Made by a program: the position numbers and the translations under genes | The notes under the pieces: model-generated | What the model was told of the DNA's origin: nothing | Seen by the model: only the letters and a program-made list of their open reading frames with translations | The model's database searches: none | Assembly (NCBI RefSeq): GCF_011745365.1 | Contig: NW_024468919.1 | Location: 682,001-746,000 of the forward strand | DNA from: Cryphonectria parasitica EP155 | Lineage: Eukaryota; Ascomycota; Sordariomycetes; Diaporthales; Cryphonectriaceae | Reading direction: 5' to 3' | Length of the DNA: 64,000 bases | Shown here: positions 36,301 to 47,752 of the stretch, one piece after another | How positions within the stretch are numbered: the stretch's first letter is position 1 | How the letters are laid out: every line of letters starts with the position of its first letter

Positions 36301-37466
36301 CTACGCCAGCCCCAGCGCCGGCTCCGGCTCCAGCTCCAGTTGTTGCCAAGAAGACACCAAAGCCAGTAGCCAAGAAGGCTCCTGTCTCTGTGGCGGCCAA
36401 GCTGCCTATGGACCCAGCATCCCTGGTCAAGGACATGTCTGTGTTCAAGTTTGAGGAAGAAGACCCCGAGACCATCGACTATGCGACAATTCCCAAGGCC
36501 AAGATCGTTCTGATGCAGGGCAAGCCCACGTCCAAGGAGACGCCCCTGTTCCTGATCCCTGATGGCTCCGGAACAGCTGCGACGTACATCCATCTGCCCC
36601 AGTTCAGCTCTGGCCTGCCCGTGTACGCCATCGAGTCCCCCTTCCTGCGCTGCCCTGGCAAGCTGTCGCGCAAGACGGGTATCCCCGGCCTGGCAAGTCT
36701 TGTGGTCGAGGCCATCATCAAGATGAGGCCCCAGGGCCCGTACCTGATCGGTGGCTACAGTGGAGGTGCCACCATCAGCTACGAGGTCGCCCGCCAGCTG
36801 GCCAAGACGGGGAGGAAACTCCAGGGTCTGCTGCTGATCGACATGTGCTGCCCTCGCTCCATGGTCGACACCATCGACAGCGTGCCCGAGCAGGGCCTGG
36901 CCGTGCTGATGAGGCTGTCTCCTCCCGACAAGCGGTCCTTCTGGACCAGCAGCATGGCCTCGCAGTTTGCCCAGCAGCACCAGCGCCAGATCGTGCGTGC
37001 CGTGTGCCACTACGACCCCGAGCCCATGGCGGAGGAGGACAGGCCCGAGAAGGTGTGCATCATCTGGGGCCGACGTGGTCTTGTCGAGCGGGCCAAGTCG
37101 GACCAAAAGGTTCTGGGCATGATGGCCATGCTCAACGTCCGCACCGAGTCGGGCGAGAACTTCATGATGGACCCCAGCCTGGGCCCTGTCGCCTGGGCCG
37201 TCCCCAGCAAGAAGGAGGGCGACCTGGGTCCCAACGGTTGGGACAAGTTTGTTGGTGACAAGATCAAGATTCTTGTTGCAGAGGCAGACCATCTGTCCAT
37301 GCCAGTGCCCCCAGATGTGAGTAGTAGCCTTCTTCTTCCTCTCCTTATACCTCCTCCTCCTCCTTCTTTTCACCAGTACAGAAGCTGACCATCTTGTCTA
37401 TTTTAGGTTACGGAGCTGCACCGTTGCATTGGAGAGGCTCTGCCATATCTGAACGGAGGAGAGTAG
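30325..37466 (+). CDS. Non-reducing polyketide synthase (SAT-KS-AT-PT-ACP-ACP-TE)
   Basis: Four exons, 30325-30620, 30747-31029, 31143-37316 and 37407-37466, giving 2270 aa. Domains: SAT (1-245; Cys120 in PICGGLL, His in ALHHSL), KS (353-790; Cys524 in VDSACASS), AT (877-1190; Ser969 in GHSLGE), PT (1270-1570; His1306 in LGHRLRE, Asp1490 in YWSDSLVH), ACP1 (1646-1719; Ser1678 in GIDSIM), ACP2 (1779-1848; Ser1812 in GVDSIM) and TE (about 1980-2270; Ser2066 in GYSGGA, His2243 in ADHLSM). Ala/Pro/Lys-rich and acidic linkers join PT, ACPs and TE. No methyltransferase or reductase domain is present. Such enzymes accept a starter on SAT, add malonyl units, and fold the chain to an aromatic ring in PT. 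The last exon is only 20 codons. With an HR-PKS next door, the product is probably a resorcylic acid lactone or alkylresorcylic acid; whether TE forms a macrolactone or a free acid is not decided by sequence. Intron 2 has a run of about 24 T. Confidence 0.95.
31046..31070 (+). repeat. Poly-T tract in NR-PKS intron 2
   Basis: A run of roughly two dozen T residues lies between the donor at 31030 and the acceptor at 31142. It may be length-variable between isolates and could affect splicing or assembly accuracy. Confidence 0.8.
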
Positions 37467-38249
37467 GTTGAAATATGTCGATTGAGAGAGAGAGAGATTG
37501 CTTGTATAGGAATTGATACTCGACGCTCCATATAAGATTGGCAAATGACAATGGATAGCAGCGAGGATGATGGTATGTGGAGGTGTGTGTGTGTGAGAGA
37601 GAGGCTTTTTCCTGTTCTTGTGTGTCTTTTTGGATCTGTCTTCAGAACCGTCTTCATCAAGCCTTGTTTGCTGTATTCCAAGGCTTCTTCAGAATGTTCT
37701 CTTCTACTTCTCTTATTATTCTTTCCTTTCTTTCCTTTCCTTTCTTATCATGTTTGTATAGTGGTTTGGCGAAAAAGGGTCATGGGATATGCAATAGATC
37801 TTCCTGAATTTCAATGTAGACAATAATTCCTTCGTTCTTCTGGTGCTCGCTCTTGAAATGGTCTCTCTGTCTCCGATGTGAAGTCAGTTTCGCCTGTTCT
37901 CTTAAAGGGTGCCGGAGGTAATGTTTTGGTGCCAGTGCTGCCTGTACTGAGTGGTGCCCTCATGTATGCATGCATGCCCTACACATTTAGTACCATGATA
38001 CCCTATAGTACCATACGAAGAAAATGTATCAGGGAGATGTACTTGGGGTTTGGGGGGTATATCATATCAGGAGTCTGAAAATTTGAAGCGTGCCAGTGCC
38101 TATAGTCTGCCCCAGCCTCCTTTATGCCAATCTTTGCTGCTACATCCTGCACTTACACCTGCCACAAATTCAGGGGATAGTCCAGCACATCAAGGCCCTG
38201 GGAATGCAGTGAGCCAACGCCTACAGTCAGCCTTCAATAACCTACAAGG
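37467..38249. other. Region downstream of the NR-PKS
   Basis: About 780 bp expected to contain the NR-PKS 3' UTR. It has a GA repeat near 37485-37497 and a T-rich stretch near 37700-37745. No gene was recognised. It marks the probable right edge of the biosynthetic cluster. Confidence 0.5.
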
Positions 38250-38690
38250 TCATCCAACCTTTGGGGCCAACCTCTGCTGGACCCACAATTTCAAACCAAC
38301 ACTGCCCACTCCTCCAGAGCAGCTGCCCCCTCCTGACGGGGCCCTCGTAGTAGTCTCGATAGCTCTCAGGGAGTTCTTGAACATCCAGACACGGCTGTTG
38401 CAGCCCCAGTCGATGATATTGAGGATGTACGTGCGGAAGAGACGGAAGTCCCCGCACCTCTGCAACAGGAAGCTGTCCACCTTGCGCGTGAGGTACTGTC
38501 CACTTTCGCGCCACGCCACGACCAGCCGCGCCTCGGAGCCGTTGACCGCCGCGCTGAACACGGGGCTTAGCATTTGAGGACCCGGGATGTGGTGCTGCAG
38601 CTTGTACTGTTCCAGCTGGTCGACCACCGTTCACATAGCTGGCTGCCGGCCCATGCATTCGGAGTCTGCTTCTTTTCTGAAAAAGGGGGG
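38250..38690 (-). pseudogene. Decayed fragment of a fungal-specific gene
   Basis: A frame on the - strand (about 38627-38250) encodes a segment with VVDQLEQYK, IPGPQMLSPVFSAAVNGS, and FRLFRTYILNIIDWG. I associate this with the C-terminal part of a large family of fungal proteins of unknown function (possibly DUF7924; not certain). Its upstream continuation, containing SYVNG, lies in another frame, with the switch around 38620-38630, and an in-frame stop interrupts the main frame just before it. No start codon with a plausible N-terminal half is found further upstream. It therefore looks like a truncated, frameshifted remnant next to the cluster edge. An unseen intron or a sequencing error could also explain the break. 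Confidence 0.45.
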
Positions 38691-38699
38691 AAGGCATAC

Positions 38700-39175
38700 C
38701 ATCACATTCCTAGGCGAAGCCAAGGAGGGCGGGTTGAAAGTCTGTCTATCGATCTACCAACACAGATGACCTTGAATCCTGCTGCAATCCGGGTTGAGAA
38801 AGATGATGGCTGAACTCACTCGAGTCGCCGTGGGCCTCTTTATGCGATGTATAGTGCCTCAGAAGGGAGATGGATTCAAGTCGGTATCAATCTTTTGGTG
38901 CTGCGCTGTTTGTTTCTGTATGAGAAGGCTATCTGGTAGTCACTGCATACACACCGTGCGATTCAGATACAGTCTTACGGTATCAAACCCGTTCAAACCC
39001 GTTCTCGACAAACTCCCCGAGTAATCAGGTGATCACCAAGTACTCCTATATCCCCACATCTCAAAACGCCGTTACATGATCAAAGAAAAAAGGACCACTG
39101 AGGAAGGAGCAGGAAAACAAGGCAAATGGAGAAAAATAAGGGGCGTCATCGTCATCATCATCATTATGAAATTGT
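38700..39175. other. Intergenic region before atg3
   Basis: About 475 bp between the decayed fragment and the 3' end of the atg3 gene. No gene was seen. Confidence 0.5.
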
Positions 39176-40427
39176 CTAGACGCCCATGGTGAAGTCGTGC
39201 TCGATACCTGGCGTCACGCTCGCGATGAACTGTTTTAGAAGATGATTTGTCAGTCATGCAAAATTTCCCCATCCCAAAAATCCAATGAACTGTAAGGTGG
39301 CAGGGTAAGGGACAGTGCATGCATGCATACCTTGAGGAACACCACCAGGTACTGGTCCACTCGAATGGCAACCTCGTTGTCGTCGACGTCGTGGCTGACC
39401 TCCTCCCACTCGTCCCCACTGCCCTTGTCCGCTGCAAGCCCGGCCGAGGAGATGTCAAGCTTATTAATATTGTCCACAAGACCCTCCATGCCTCGGTCCA
39501 TGCCGACGCTCTGGCCGGCCTTGAGCTTCTCGCGACGTAGCTTGAGGGCGGCGTCAGCCCGGTCCAGCAGCGTCTTCATAACGGGTGCGTGCTTGCAAGG
39601 GTGCACCGAGGCCATCTTGATATTGTTGGCGAAGAATGGAAAATCTTCCAGCGTCACGGTCTTGTCCTTGTAGTCGCCAACGATGTCCTCCATCATCAAC
39701 TGTGGCTGCAGAGGTTGACCGTCGGGTGCGTAGCCGGACATGTAGAGCCGTGGCGTTCGGTAGTAGGGCGAGTACATGATATAGAGCGTGTACGTCCGTC
39801 GGCCACTACATGAGAGAGAGGAGAGGGGGGGGGAATTAGTTGAGCATCTTAAATAAGGCCACCACCACTACCACGATCAACCAGCCAGAGGGCTACATAC
39901 CTGTTGGTAGCATCACCATGCGCATCCGGGATTATAGCCTCGTCATCATCCTCGTCTTCCATATCTGGGATGTCATCATCATCCTCCACGGCCTCGCCGT
40001 CACCGACGTTGCCTGCGTCATCGACAGTGTGTATCTCGCGCGGCTTGCCCTGCTGGCTGCCAGATGGCCCGCCTGTCTGCAGCCATCCCTCCTCGTCGCC
40101 CCCCGCAACGCCGCCCCCAAAGTCCTCGCCATCGCGGACGAGAGTCTCCTCGCGGCCTGCATCGCCCGCAAAATCGGCATTGAGGCGGCGGTAGCAGGGC
40201 ACGTTGCGGGTCACCAGGAACTGCTTGCCAGCGGGCAGGTAACTGACGCGCCGCGAGGCCTGGTCGGCATCTGCCCAGGACCAGGTCGGAAACTTAAAGA
40301 CTAGGTAGTCGCCGGCGGCGAGAAACTCTTCAGGGGTGATCTGACCCGTCTTTCGGAAGGTCGAGGTGGTCGTGACAGGTGTGTACTTGTCCCTGAGGGT
40401 GTTGACGGTCGAGTAGAGAAGGTTCAT
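39176..40427 (-). CDS. atg3: Autophagy E2-like enzyme Atg3
   Basis: Three exons, 40427-39901, 39805-39331 and 39229-39176, giving 351 aa. Atg3 is the E2-like enzyme that transfers Atg8 from Atg7 to phosphatidylethanolamine during autophagosome formation. The N-terminus ([18 protein letters not shown]) matches the membrane-sensing helix of the family. A long acidic insert (about residues 120-175, rich in Asp/Glu) corresponds to the flexible region that binds Atg7. The E2 core has [18 protein letters not shown] and the catalytic Cys246 in the HPCKH motif. The last exon of 18 codons encodes [17 protein letters not shown], the conserved C-terminus, and this confirms both the join and the stop. 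It is the first conserved single-copy gene right of the PKS cluster. Confidence 0.97.
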
Positions 40428-42116
40428 ACTGGGCCAAAGAGGTTTAGTAATGCTACTATGATAATGGCCTCTTCTAGGTTGATGAGATCCTCTTTTCTTC
40501 TTCTTTCGAGCTGGTGTTAGGAGAGGAAGACAGAGAAAGAGAGAGGGAGAGACAGATAGCAAAGATGAGAGCTGTTCTCACAAGCAGTAGTTGAATGAGA
40601 AGATGATGATGATGGATGTCAGGAGGAAGAAGGAAGGGGGGTTGGCCAAAGCTCGAGGTTGAACTGAAGAGAGTCCAATGATGCGGGAGACGCCCCTCAT
40701 GAGGCAAGGTGGGATCACATGCTGAGGGGCAGCTGCCCCTGTATTCCAACAGATAGCAGATAAGTGGTGCTGCCTAGACACAAAGTACCGGGGGGTCCAT
40801 TTGGCGGGGGTCCTTGGCCTGCACTATAAGCTCGGGGAACTTCACCATACTATTAGCAAGAATAGTGCCCAACGGGCTACAAGGTACCTGTAACACTTAG
40901 CGCCTAGCTTCCATTAGAGGTACCGTAATAGTGCCTAGTGGTCCCGTACCCACCGCTTGGATTCCACCACCCTTGTCCACAGAGGACACTTACAACCCCT
41001 AAACTTAACCCTACCATAAGTACATCACTCAATCCAACCAACGAACTTATCTCGAGTTCAACGTCCTCTTGGACATGGCAGGTCATGAGTTCCTGCTGTG
41101 CTAGCAACAGTGCCTTTGGTGAATACATTATAGTATAGATCATCGTTGTCTGGGAACAGTAGCGAGTTGAAAGACAGCATGCAAGGGCAGAACGGAAAAG
41201 AAGAAGACCTGGACCGGGACAACCGAAGCATGGTCTCATAATAAGGCAGACTGATATCTGGGCATCTCAAAGAGGACCAGTAGCCCTCATCGAAAATGTG
41301 GCGACAGAGCTCGCCAGAGGTGGACGAGATGTTCCACAGAAGAACCACAATCGAACTTGTTTACTCACCCTCGGCAAGCTCCTTGCTTCGTGCTATTTAT
41401 CTCATCTACTTGTTTGTACAAATGATTTCATTCCCACTGTGATATATATCCACTGAGTCAAATCCTTTGTATATCAAGGAGAAAGAGAAGGAGGGCGGGG
41501 GGTTAGCTTGTCCAATGGGTACTCTGTGACCACATAAGCGCACATAAAAAAGACTGAAAATATAGACAAGACATCATCAATCTACTTCTGCAATTCGTAT
41601 TTTGCCCACCGACAACATTCACTATCGATATAACTATTCATACTACATGACCATTCCGCCTATATTGGCTTCACACATGACAGCATTGCAGAAAGGGAGA
41701 GGCTCGCCAAGGGAAATTAGAAAACGAAGAAAAAGAAAAGAAAAAGGGAATTAAAGGTGTAGCGCATCCAAGGATCTCTCTCACACTCTCGTCTTTCTCG
41801 TTAACTCGTTATTGCAATCCAAACTCCAGTATGACAAGCCCTCATGTTGGTCTCATGGCCTATTAGAGTGTGTTGAAGACAGCATCATGTATCTGGTAGC
41901 GATGGATATTGGAAGACCTGCAAAGGGGTACTTAAGATGCAAGAGTGGGTTTCGTATTTGATATGGAATTGAAGCTGTAGCATATGGGGCCTCCCAGGTT
42001 GTAGACTTCACCAAGTGACTTATCCATCCTCATCTTTCACCACTGCTCTGGCCAATACATCGTGGCTGAAGACCTCCTGGGCATTTCCCCTTCCGTAGCT
42101 AATGATGATGACCTAT
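40428..42116. other. Intergenic region between atg3 and the DUF gene
   Basis: About 1.7 kb. The left part should be the atg3 promoter. No gene with a recognisable domain was found in either strand. Confidence 0.55.
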
Positions 42117-43704
42117 CTACCTCTTATTTCTTTTGTGCCGTTTCTTATTATCGTCGGCAGAAGTGGCAGCGCGTTTGTCAGAACATGGTATTTGGCTGCG
42201 TTGCCCGGAACGTAGGCGGTGGTTCCGTAGATGATTGAGTGGCAAAGGGTCAACAATTTCTACAACGGTGTCCGACCCGTCGATGAGTATCACGTCGTCA
42301 TCCTGGCTGCGTGGCCTGTTAGGGCCGGCTTGGCTTGGCTGCTGCTGCTGCTGCTCAACAGCCTGAGGCACTGTCGCAGCTCCGGTTCCAATCCTGGCTC
42401 CAATTTCAGCTCCAAGGCTCGAAGTGGGTTCTTCCGAGAACCTGTTGCCGCCATACAGACGAGCAGCTTTGGCATTGGCCAGGGTGATGATCTCATCTCG
42501 ACGGCGCCTTGCCCAGTCTCTTGCGTTCCGGTACGCAGTGACGCCTTGCTCAAAGGACCAGGGAGTATCAGTCAAGACAAAGGAGCGAACAAGTGTGGTT
42601 GTGTAGCCGATACCAGCGTCGTCCTCGGTGGGGGCGATGGGGTGGCAGGTGTAGATCCTGAGCATGCCGAGATGATAGGTGCAGCTGATGACGTACGCAA
42701 TCTTGTTGAGGATAGTCTCCTCGTCTTCGTCTGCCACCCAGGTCTGAAGACGGTGGTAGCCTCTGGCGGCCAGTGTGCCGTGGTAGCAGGCCTGGCGAGC
42801 TGCCACCGTCTCAGATCCTCCATGACCCTTGATTTGGGTAAAAAAGTTGGGAACAATGGGATTCTCGGCCTGTTTGGTGGGTACGATGAATCCGTCGAGC
42901 TTAACACGAACCCGATCATCGAGTGAGAGGCGAGGGGCACCGACATATAGGTCTGGCTGAGCTGGCTCGATGGAGCCATCAGTGAGGGGATTCAGGTTGG
43001 TCAGGTATCTGCCTCCACCCCGGGTGTCTATAACGGGGCCCTCAACAAAAGGCATGATGAATTCAGCGACCTGAGCCTCAGAGAGACTGGACATTGTTTT
43101 GCGCCAGAAGTTTTCGAATGCCGCTTGGGGACGTGGGCATGCCGGGAGGTCATCCCGCGGCTGGTACAGCATCCTTCTCATGTCTAAAATGTTGTCTGGC
43201 TGTGGCGGAAAGCTACCGTCGGCATATTCAAACTTGGCGGGATAGATGCTGTGCTCGATAATATGGTCTTCAAAGAAGTGGTCGTACGGTCCGGTGGTGC
43301 TGGACTTGGCCGACTCGTTGTCGTCGGCCATGTTTTGGCCCTTCTGGGCAGGGACCGCAGCACCTCTCTCTGAGGGCTGATCACCAGGAGCTGGCTCGCT
43401 CAAGCCCCTCAGAGAATCCTGTAGGGAACTGAGTATGCGGCACTGCACCACGGCAACGCAGGATCAATGGGTCAGCTTAAGGAGGATTGGGCAATGGACA
43501 GGAGAATCATGAGCACCCGTTTGTACGTACCCCTCTCACGTCTGACAAGTCCGGTCCACCGTGTCTGGCAAGGCGCTCGATCTGCAGGCGGCACGACTGG
43601 TCAGAACGAGCATATATTTGGGCGGCAGTCAGAGGACTGCCTCCCGACGGGCCGGGGCGGCTGGCTCCTGCTCGGCGATCACAGTCGTGAAGCTCTTGGG
43701 CCAT
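42117..43704 (-). CDS. Fungal-specific protein of unknown function (nuclease-like fold suspected)
   Basis: The main exon is 43442-42117 and an upstream exon is 43531 to at least 43704; the phase-0 join at a GTACGT donor (43530) and TGCAG acceptor links DLSDVRG to CRILSSLQDSL. The 5' end is unresolved: coding-like sequence may continue beyond 43704, and an in-frame ATG at 43451 is a fallback start. The central region has TNLNPLTDGSIEPAQPDLYVGA, FFTQIKGHGGSETVAARQACYHG and a YRNARDWARRRRDEII helix (the first segment runs just over 20 residues in the protein and is abbreviated here to TNLNPLTDG and QPDLYVGA). This pattern, an acidic PDLY, then a Q-x-K strand and a helix with RQACYHG, recalls the PD-(D/E)XK nuclease-like fold of expanded fungal families, but the catalytic role is unproven. 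The C-terminus is basic and Gln-rich. No function can be given. Confidence 0.6.
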
Positions 43705-45575
43705 CTCGCGGTTCTTGCGTTCGGACTCCCGGAGGGCACCAGGAACGAGGGGGATCTCGGAGGCTGTCTCAAACTACAGTGGCTGATTTGAAAGCTGGGT
43801 CGCGTGCATCACCTGATGGAGACGGCTTGAACCTATTAAAAGAGGGGAAAGAAAGAGAGAGAGAGAAAGGAAGGAGAGGGCAAGGGAACAGGCAAGAAGG
43901 AGGGTTTAATTTCACAGAAGGCGGGGGTAGCTCATAATGATAGCCTCAGCCATGCATGATGTCTGTTTGCGGAGTCGTGTGCGTGTGCATGTGCAGGTAT
44001 TGGGTATGAATGTTGTGCGAGGCTGTAGGTAAACAAATGAATACGCTGTATTGGTAGGCACGATACTACTAGCTAATTAGTAGTGATTGGGTACAAAGAG
44101 TCAGGGCCGCTGAACGAAGGTGCCGTCTTCCGTTGAAGCCCTACGTAGCACAAGAATGCACCCCCAACCTTTTTGGTTTTATATTTGAAACCTCGTATAT
44201 GCCACGCTGAACACATCACATGTCGTATGTTTTATTTCTTCTGATGGAGGGATAATTCCAAATCCTGCTAATATCCGTGAAAGACAAAAGTAACAAGTAT
44301 GTAACACCAGTAAGCCCCAAAAGAAAAATTGAAGCTCTACTACTGCACTGCACCGTGGCAGTAGCAATCATGATGTTGATAGTACCGATCCACCCTGCAA
44401 CGATGACAACAATAATGAACAGCTTGCAGCAACCCAGTCCATCCGAGACCGCCCCAGATGGTGGAAAGCAACAACTCGTACAACCACACTGCAAAGAGGC
44501 AATGCAACATTTCATTTCCGTTTGTATATCATTTCTTCTCTCGTTGCGTGAATCACCATTCCTACTGTACGTAGTATGCTGAGCCAGCTGAGCAGGTGAG
44601 CAGGGGCCGGGGGGGGCGGGACTCGGCATGAAAATAGCTAGCCCCACCACAAACAAAGAGCGGGGTAGCATATACCTATGCCCAGACCCTGCCGAACTTC
44701 CCTGCAAATGGTGAGACGACTCCTCTGCTGGTGGAGACAGATATACAGAGAGAAAGAAAGATGGGCAAAGAGTGGTACCCCAGATATGCATAGATGCAGA
44801 CTCTAACTGACAAGATAGGTACGCAGGTAATCAATAGATGCGTAAATTTCTGCAGAACAAGTCCCAAGAACCAGACCTCAAGTGTTCCCTGGCAAGACAT
44901 AATTATCATGAGTCTCAGCAGTGATCTGAGCTTTGCGAACCTAGTGCAGAAGCAACCCCACCCCCAAGGAAGAAAAAGAAAAGAAAAAGAAGGAAAAAAA
45001 AAAGGGGGGGGGGGAGAAAGGAAAACAGAAGATTTTGTTTGGGGGGACGAGGGGGTAATGAAAAGGACAATTGAGCAGAAAGGAGAAAAGAGGGTATAAA
45101 TGCGTTCCAGTACTCAAAAAATGCTATGCTTCATCTACACACAAGTTTTACCATCATCCTCGAGGAAGAGTTGCCTCATTCTCTTCTTTCGCCAAGCGTA
45201 ACATGTGTTACTGGTCTCCTCTAGGAAATCTGCAGGCCCCTGCAGCCTCTGCCAACCCTTAAACCCGATACTCGAAAATCCCCAGCCATCTTCTTGACCG
45301 CCTCACTGCCTTAGTATCTTATGTGCTTGGTCTCGACAGGAAATTAGGCGGCACGCCTGAATCGTGTGCCAGGTTTTCTTGACCATGCGTCTCTTCTGTT
45401 CTTCCTTCTCACCTAGAGAAGAATGACCCTCGCTGCCAATGTAGATGTCCTCGCCTTCTCTCTTATCCCTCTCATCCACATCCTTCAGTAGCCGCTGCTC
45501 GTGATCGACACCTCCAGTCACTCGACCACCATACGAGTGTTCGTGATGCGCGTCCACAGCCCGCCATTTGGTCTC
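43705..45575. other. Intergenic region
   Basis: About 1.9 kb with purine-rich tracts (GA repeats near 43850-43880, an A/G-rich stretch with a G run near 44966-45020). A frame at 44216-44791 (-) has two hydrophobic stretches but no family features and was not called. Confidence 0.5.
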
Positions 45576-47752
45576 CTAGTAGCGGTTGGCGGGCTGTTTG
45601 CCCGATGAGGAAGCACCCGCAGCTCCATTGTAGACATCCTCGTGACCTTCCTCGTCCTCCTCGTACTCATACTTTCGCGGTCGAGGAACAGCAGCAGATG
45701 ATGACGAGGACGAGCCGGCAGCAGCAGCAGCGCTACCGCCATTGTGCCTGTAATTACTGTAATTGTTCGTTGCTCCTCCGCGCTGCTCGTCCCTGCTGCG
45801 GTCTAGCGAGCCTGAGCCGGCACCGGACATCTGGATCTTGTCCAGCGCGCTTTCCTGGCGGCCCAGGTAGCTCTGGGTTGGCTGGCTGAAGCCGGGGTGG
45901 AAGGGTTCGTAGTCGAGGCTCGGTTGCTCCATGTACTGTTGTTTTCGCCCTCCTCCCGCTGCTCCTCCTGCTGTTGGTGGTATTGCTGCCGCCCCTTTCT
46001 TCCCTGCCGCCGCTACTGAAGATGAAGATGCGCCGGCTGGCTCTGGGTCGCGAAACGGGTTGTTTTCCCCATCCTCATCATCCGACACAGGTGAGACGAG
46101 GCCCGTGAGGGATGACACAGGGTCTGGCCGGCCCGGAGGGGGACCTGATGGCGGCGAGACGAATTCGGCCGAGACCTGTGACTGCCTTGCTTTTCCTTTG
46201 CCGTTGTCTCTTCTCCTGGGCGGGGCACCGGCAAATGCATTGGAGGAACCGGGGAGTGACGGTGGGTGCGAGCCGTTCGTCTCTGGCAGCGGCGGGCTTG
46301 GGTCCTGTGATCGACCGTCAATCCCAAGCTCTTTTCTCGCACTCAGGACGGCGCGCTTCTGGTTGTTGAGGGCCCGCTGCAATTCCTCATTCACGTCAAT
46401 GAGGGTTTCCATGGTCTCGTTGTCAGGGCCCGGGTTGTCTGCCGCCATGTAATGCTGTATGCTGCGCGACGCGCTCAGGCAACGGTCCGCGAACTCCTTG
46501 ACCAGGTCGTTGTCGATGACCTCTGTCGATGGCGTGTTGGCCACCACCTGCGTCAATAGCTTGGCTGATGTCCTGGCCTCCTCAAGCCGGGACGCCAGCT
46601 CCGCTGGATTGGGCAGACGCATCCTATGATGGTTCGACGAGAAGTAGTTCTGGGAATTCTGGAGATGCTGGTTGACTGCTCCACCGCCCGCGCCGCCCAT
46701 CATGGGCATCTGTGGAGGCGGTGCGCGTCCCTAAAGATAGTATTAGCACGAACCATCGTATCCCTAGGACTGATATATAAAAAAGGTCTCGAGCGACACA
46801 TACACCGTAGGCCTTGTAAGCCTTTTCCTTCTCCTTGCGCCACATCTCGATACAGCCCGCCAGGCCCTCATCCCAGCCTTTTTGGTTCTCAAAAGAGTCG
46901 AGGGTCTCCATGAGCATCTGCCGGACAGAGAGGTCACGCCCATTACGCAGCAGGTCCCTTAGAACATCAACGAATTTGTCGTCTAGATTCCGCGTAAAGG
47001 ACGGGCCAGGGTTGTCGGAGAGGATACGCGTGAGCATCAGGGCGTTGTACTGATACGACGAGTTGGACCAGTAGTCTTTCTTGAGGAACTTGCGTATTAG
47101 CCGCGCGCATGCAGCTGCCGCCGCCGGCGATGACTCGGCGGACTCGACGATCGGTGGTAGGAAGGTGACTTCGTTGCCCTATGTCAACGACACCCTCGTC
47201 AGTAAAGGTCCTTTTTTCCCCCTTCTTCTTCTTTGTAATGGCAAGGCAGACACGGAGCCGCGACTCTACCGCGTCAAGCCTCAACTGGCCCTGTCCAAGC
47301 TGACAGGAAAATCAAGACCAATTGTGAGCTGTTCGCGCAGTACCTCCCCGGGAAGCCACAGGTACCACACGCAGCGACATGCGCAGGGTCTTCCACCGCC
47401 AGCAGAAACGATGTGCAGATATGGAAATATGTGACGTACATTTTGTCGGCCCGGACCACCCGATTCGCAGAACGCTTTCTGTTCGTGGACGCAATGTTCA
47501 CCATGGTCAGCTCTCGTCTCTCTCTTTCCCTCTTTCTTTCTCTCTACCTTCTTATATATTCCTTCCGTCGGAAGCGCCCTAGTGTCTGGGCTGTTGACGT
47601 ACCACATTGTTTGATGCGACAACCTCAGGAGAGCCAGCTTGCAGGTCGACAGCCGACTCGCTACCTCCGCTGTCATTCCCTGTATCTGTGTCTGTCCCTC
47701 TCTTCTTGATGCCGCCGAGCATCTTGCTGCCCAGTGACTTGAGCGAAGGCAT
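45576..47752 (-). CDS. VHS/GAT-domain trafficking protein
   Basis: Four exons, 47752-47603, 47478-47440, 47178-46804 and 46730-45576, giving 572 aa. Exon 2 is a 39-nt micro-exon (KAFCESGGPGRQN) that supplies the start of the VHS-like solenoid; exon 3 (residues 64-188) carries VTFLPPIVESAESSPAA and LSDNPGPSFTRNLDDKF. A GAT-type helical bundle follows at about 226-320 (LASRLEEARTSAKLL, then VNEELQRALNNQKRAV). The C-terminal 250 residues are Pro/Ser/Gly-rich and disordered, with an acidic DDEDGENNPF patch that contains an NPF tripeptide. VHS-GAT proteins bind ubiquitin and cargo or actin regulators at endosomes and the trans-Golgi (GGA, Tom1, yeast Lsb5). A role in endocytic sorting is likely; orthology to a particular yeast protein is not certain. 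Confidence 0.85.

Noticed and set aside
32451..37373. Antisense frames of about 800 codons opposite the NR-PKS (32451-34856 and 35028-37373)
   Set aside because: Same codon-bias effect; low-complexity composition and no recognisable domain.
44216..44791. 191-codon frame (-) with two hydrophobic stretches
   Set aside because: No family features, no splice-supported extension, Ser/Pro/Cys-rich composition typical of non-coding sequence.
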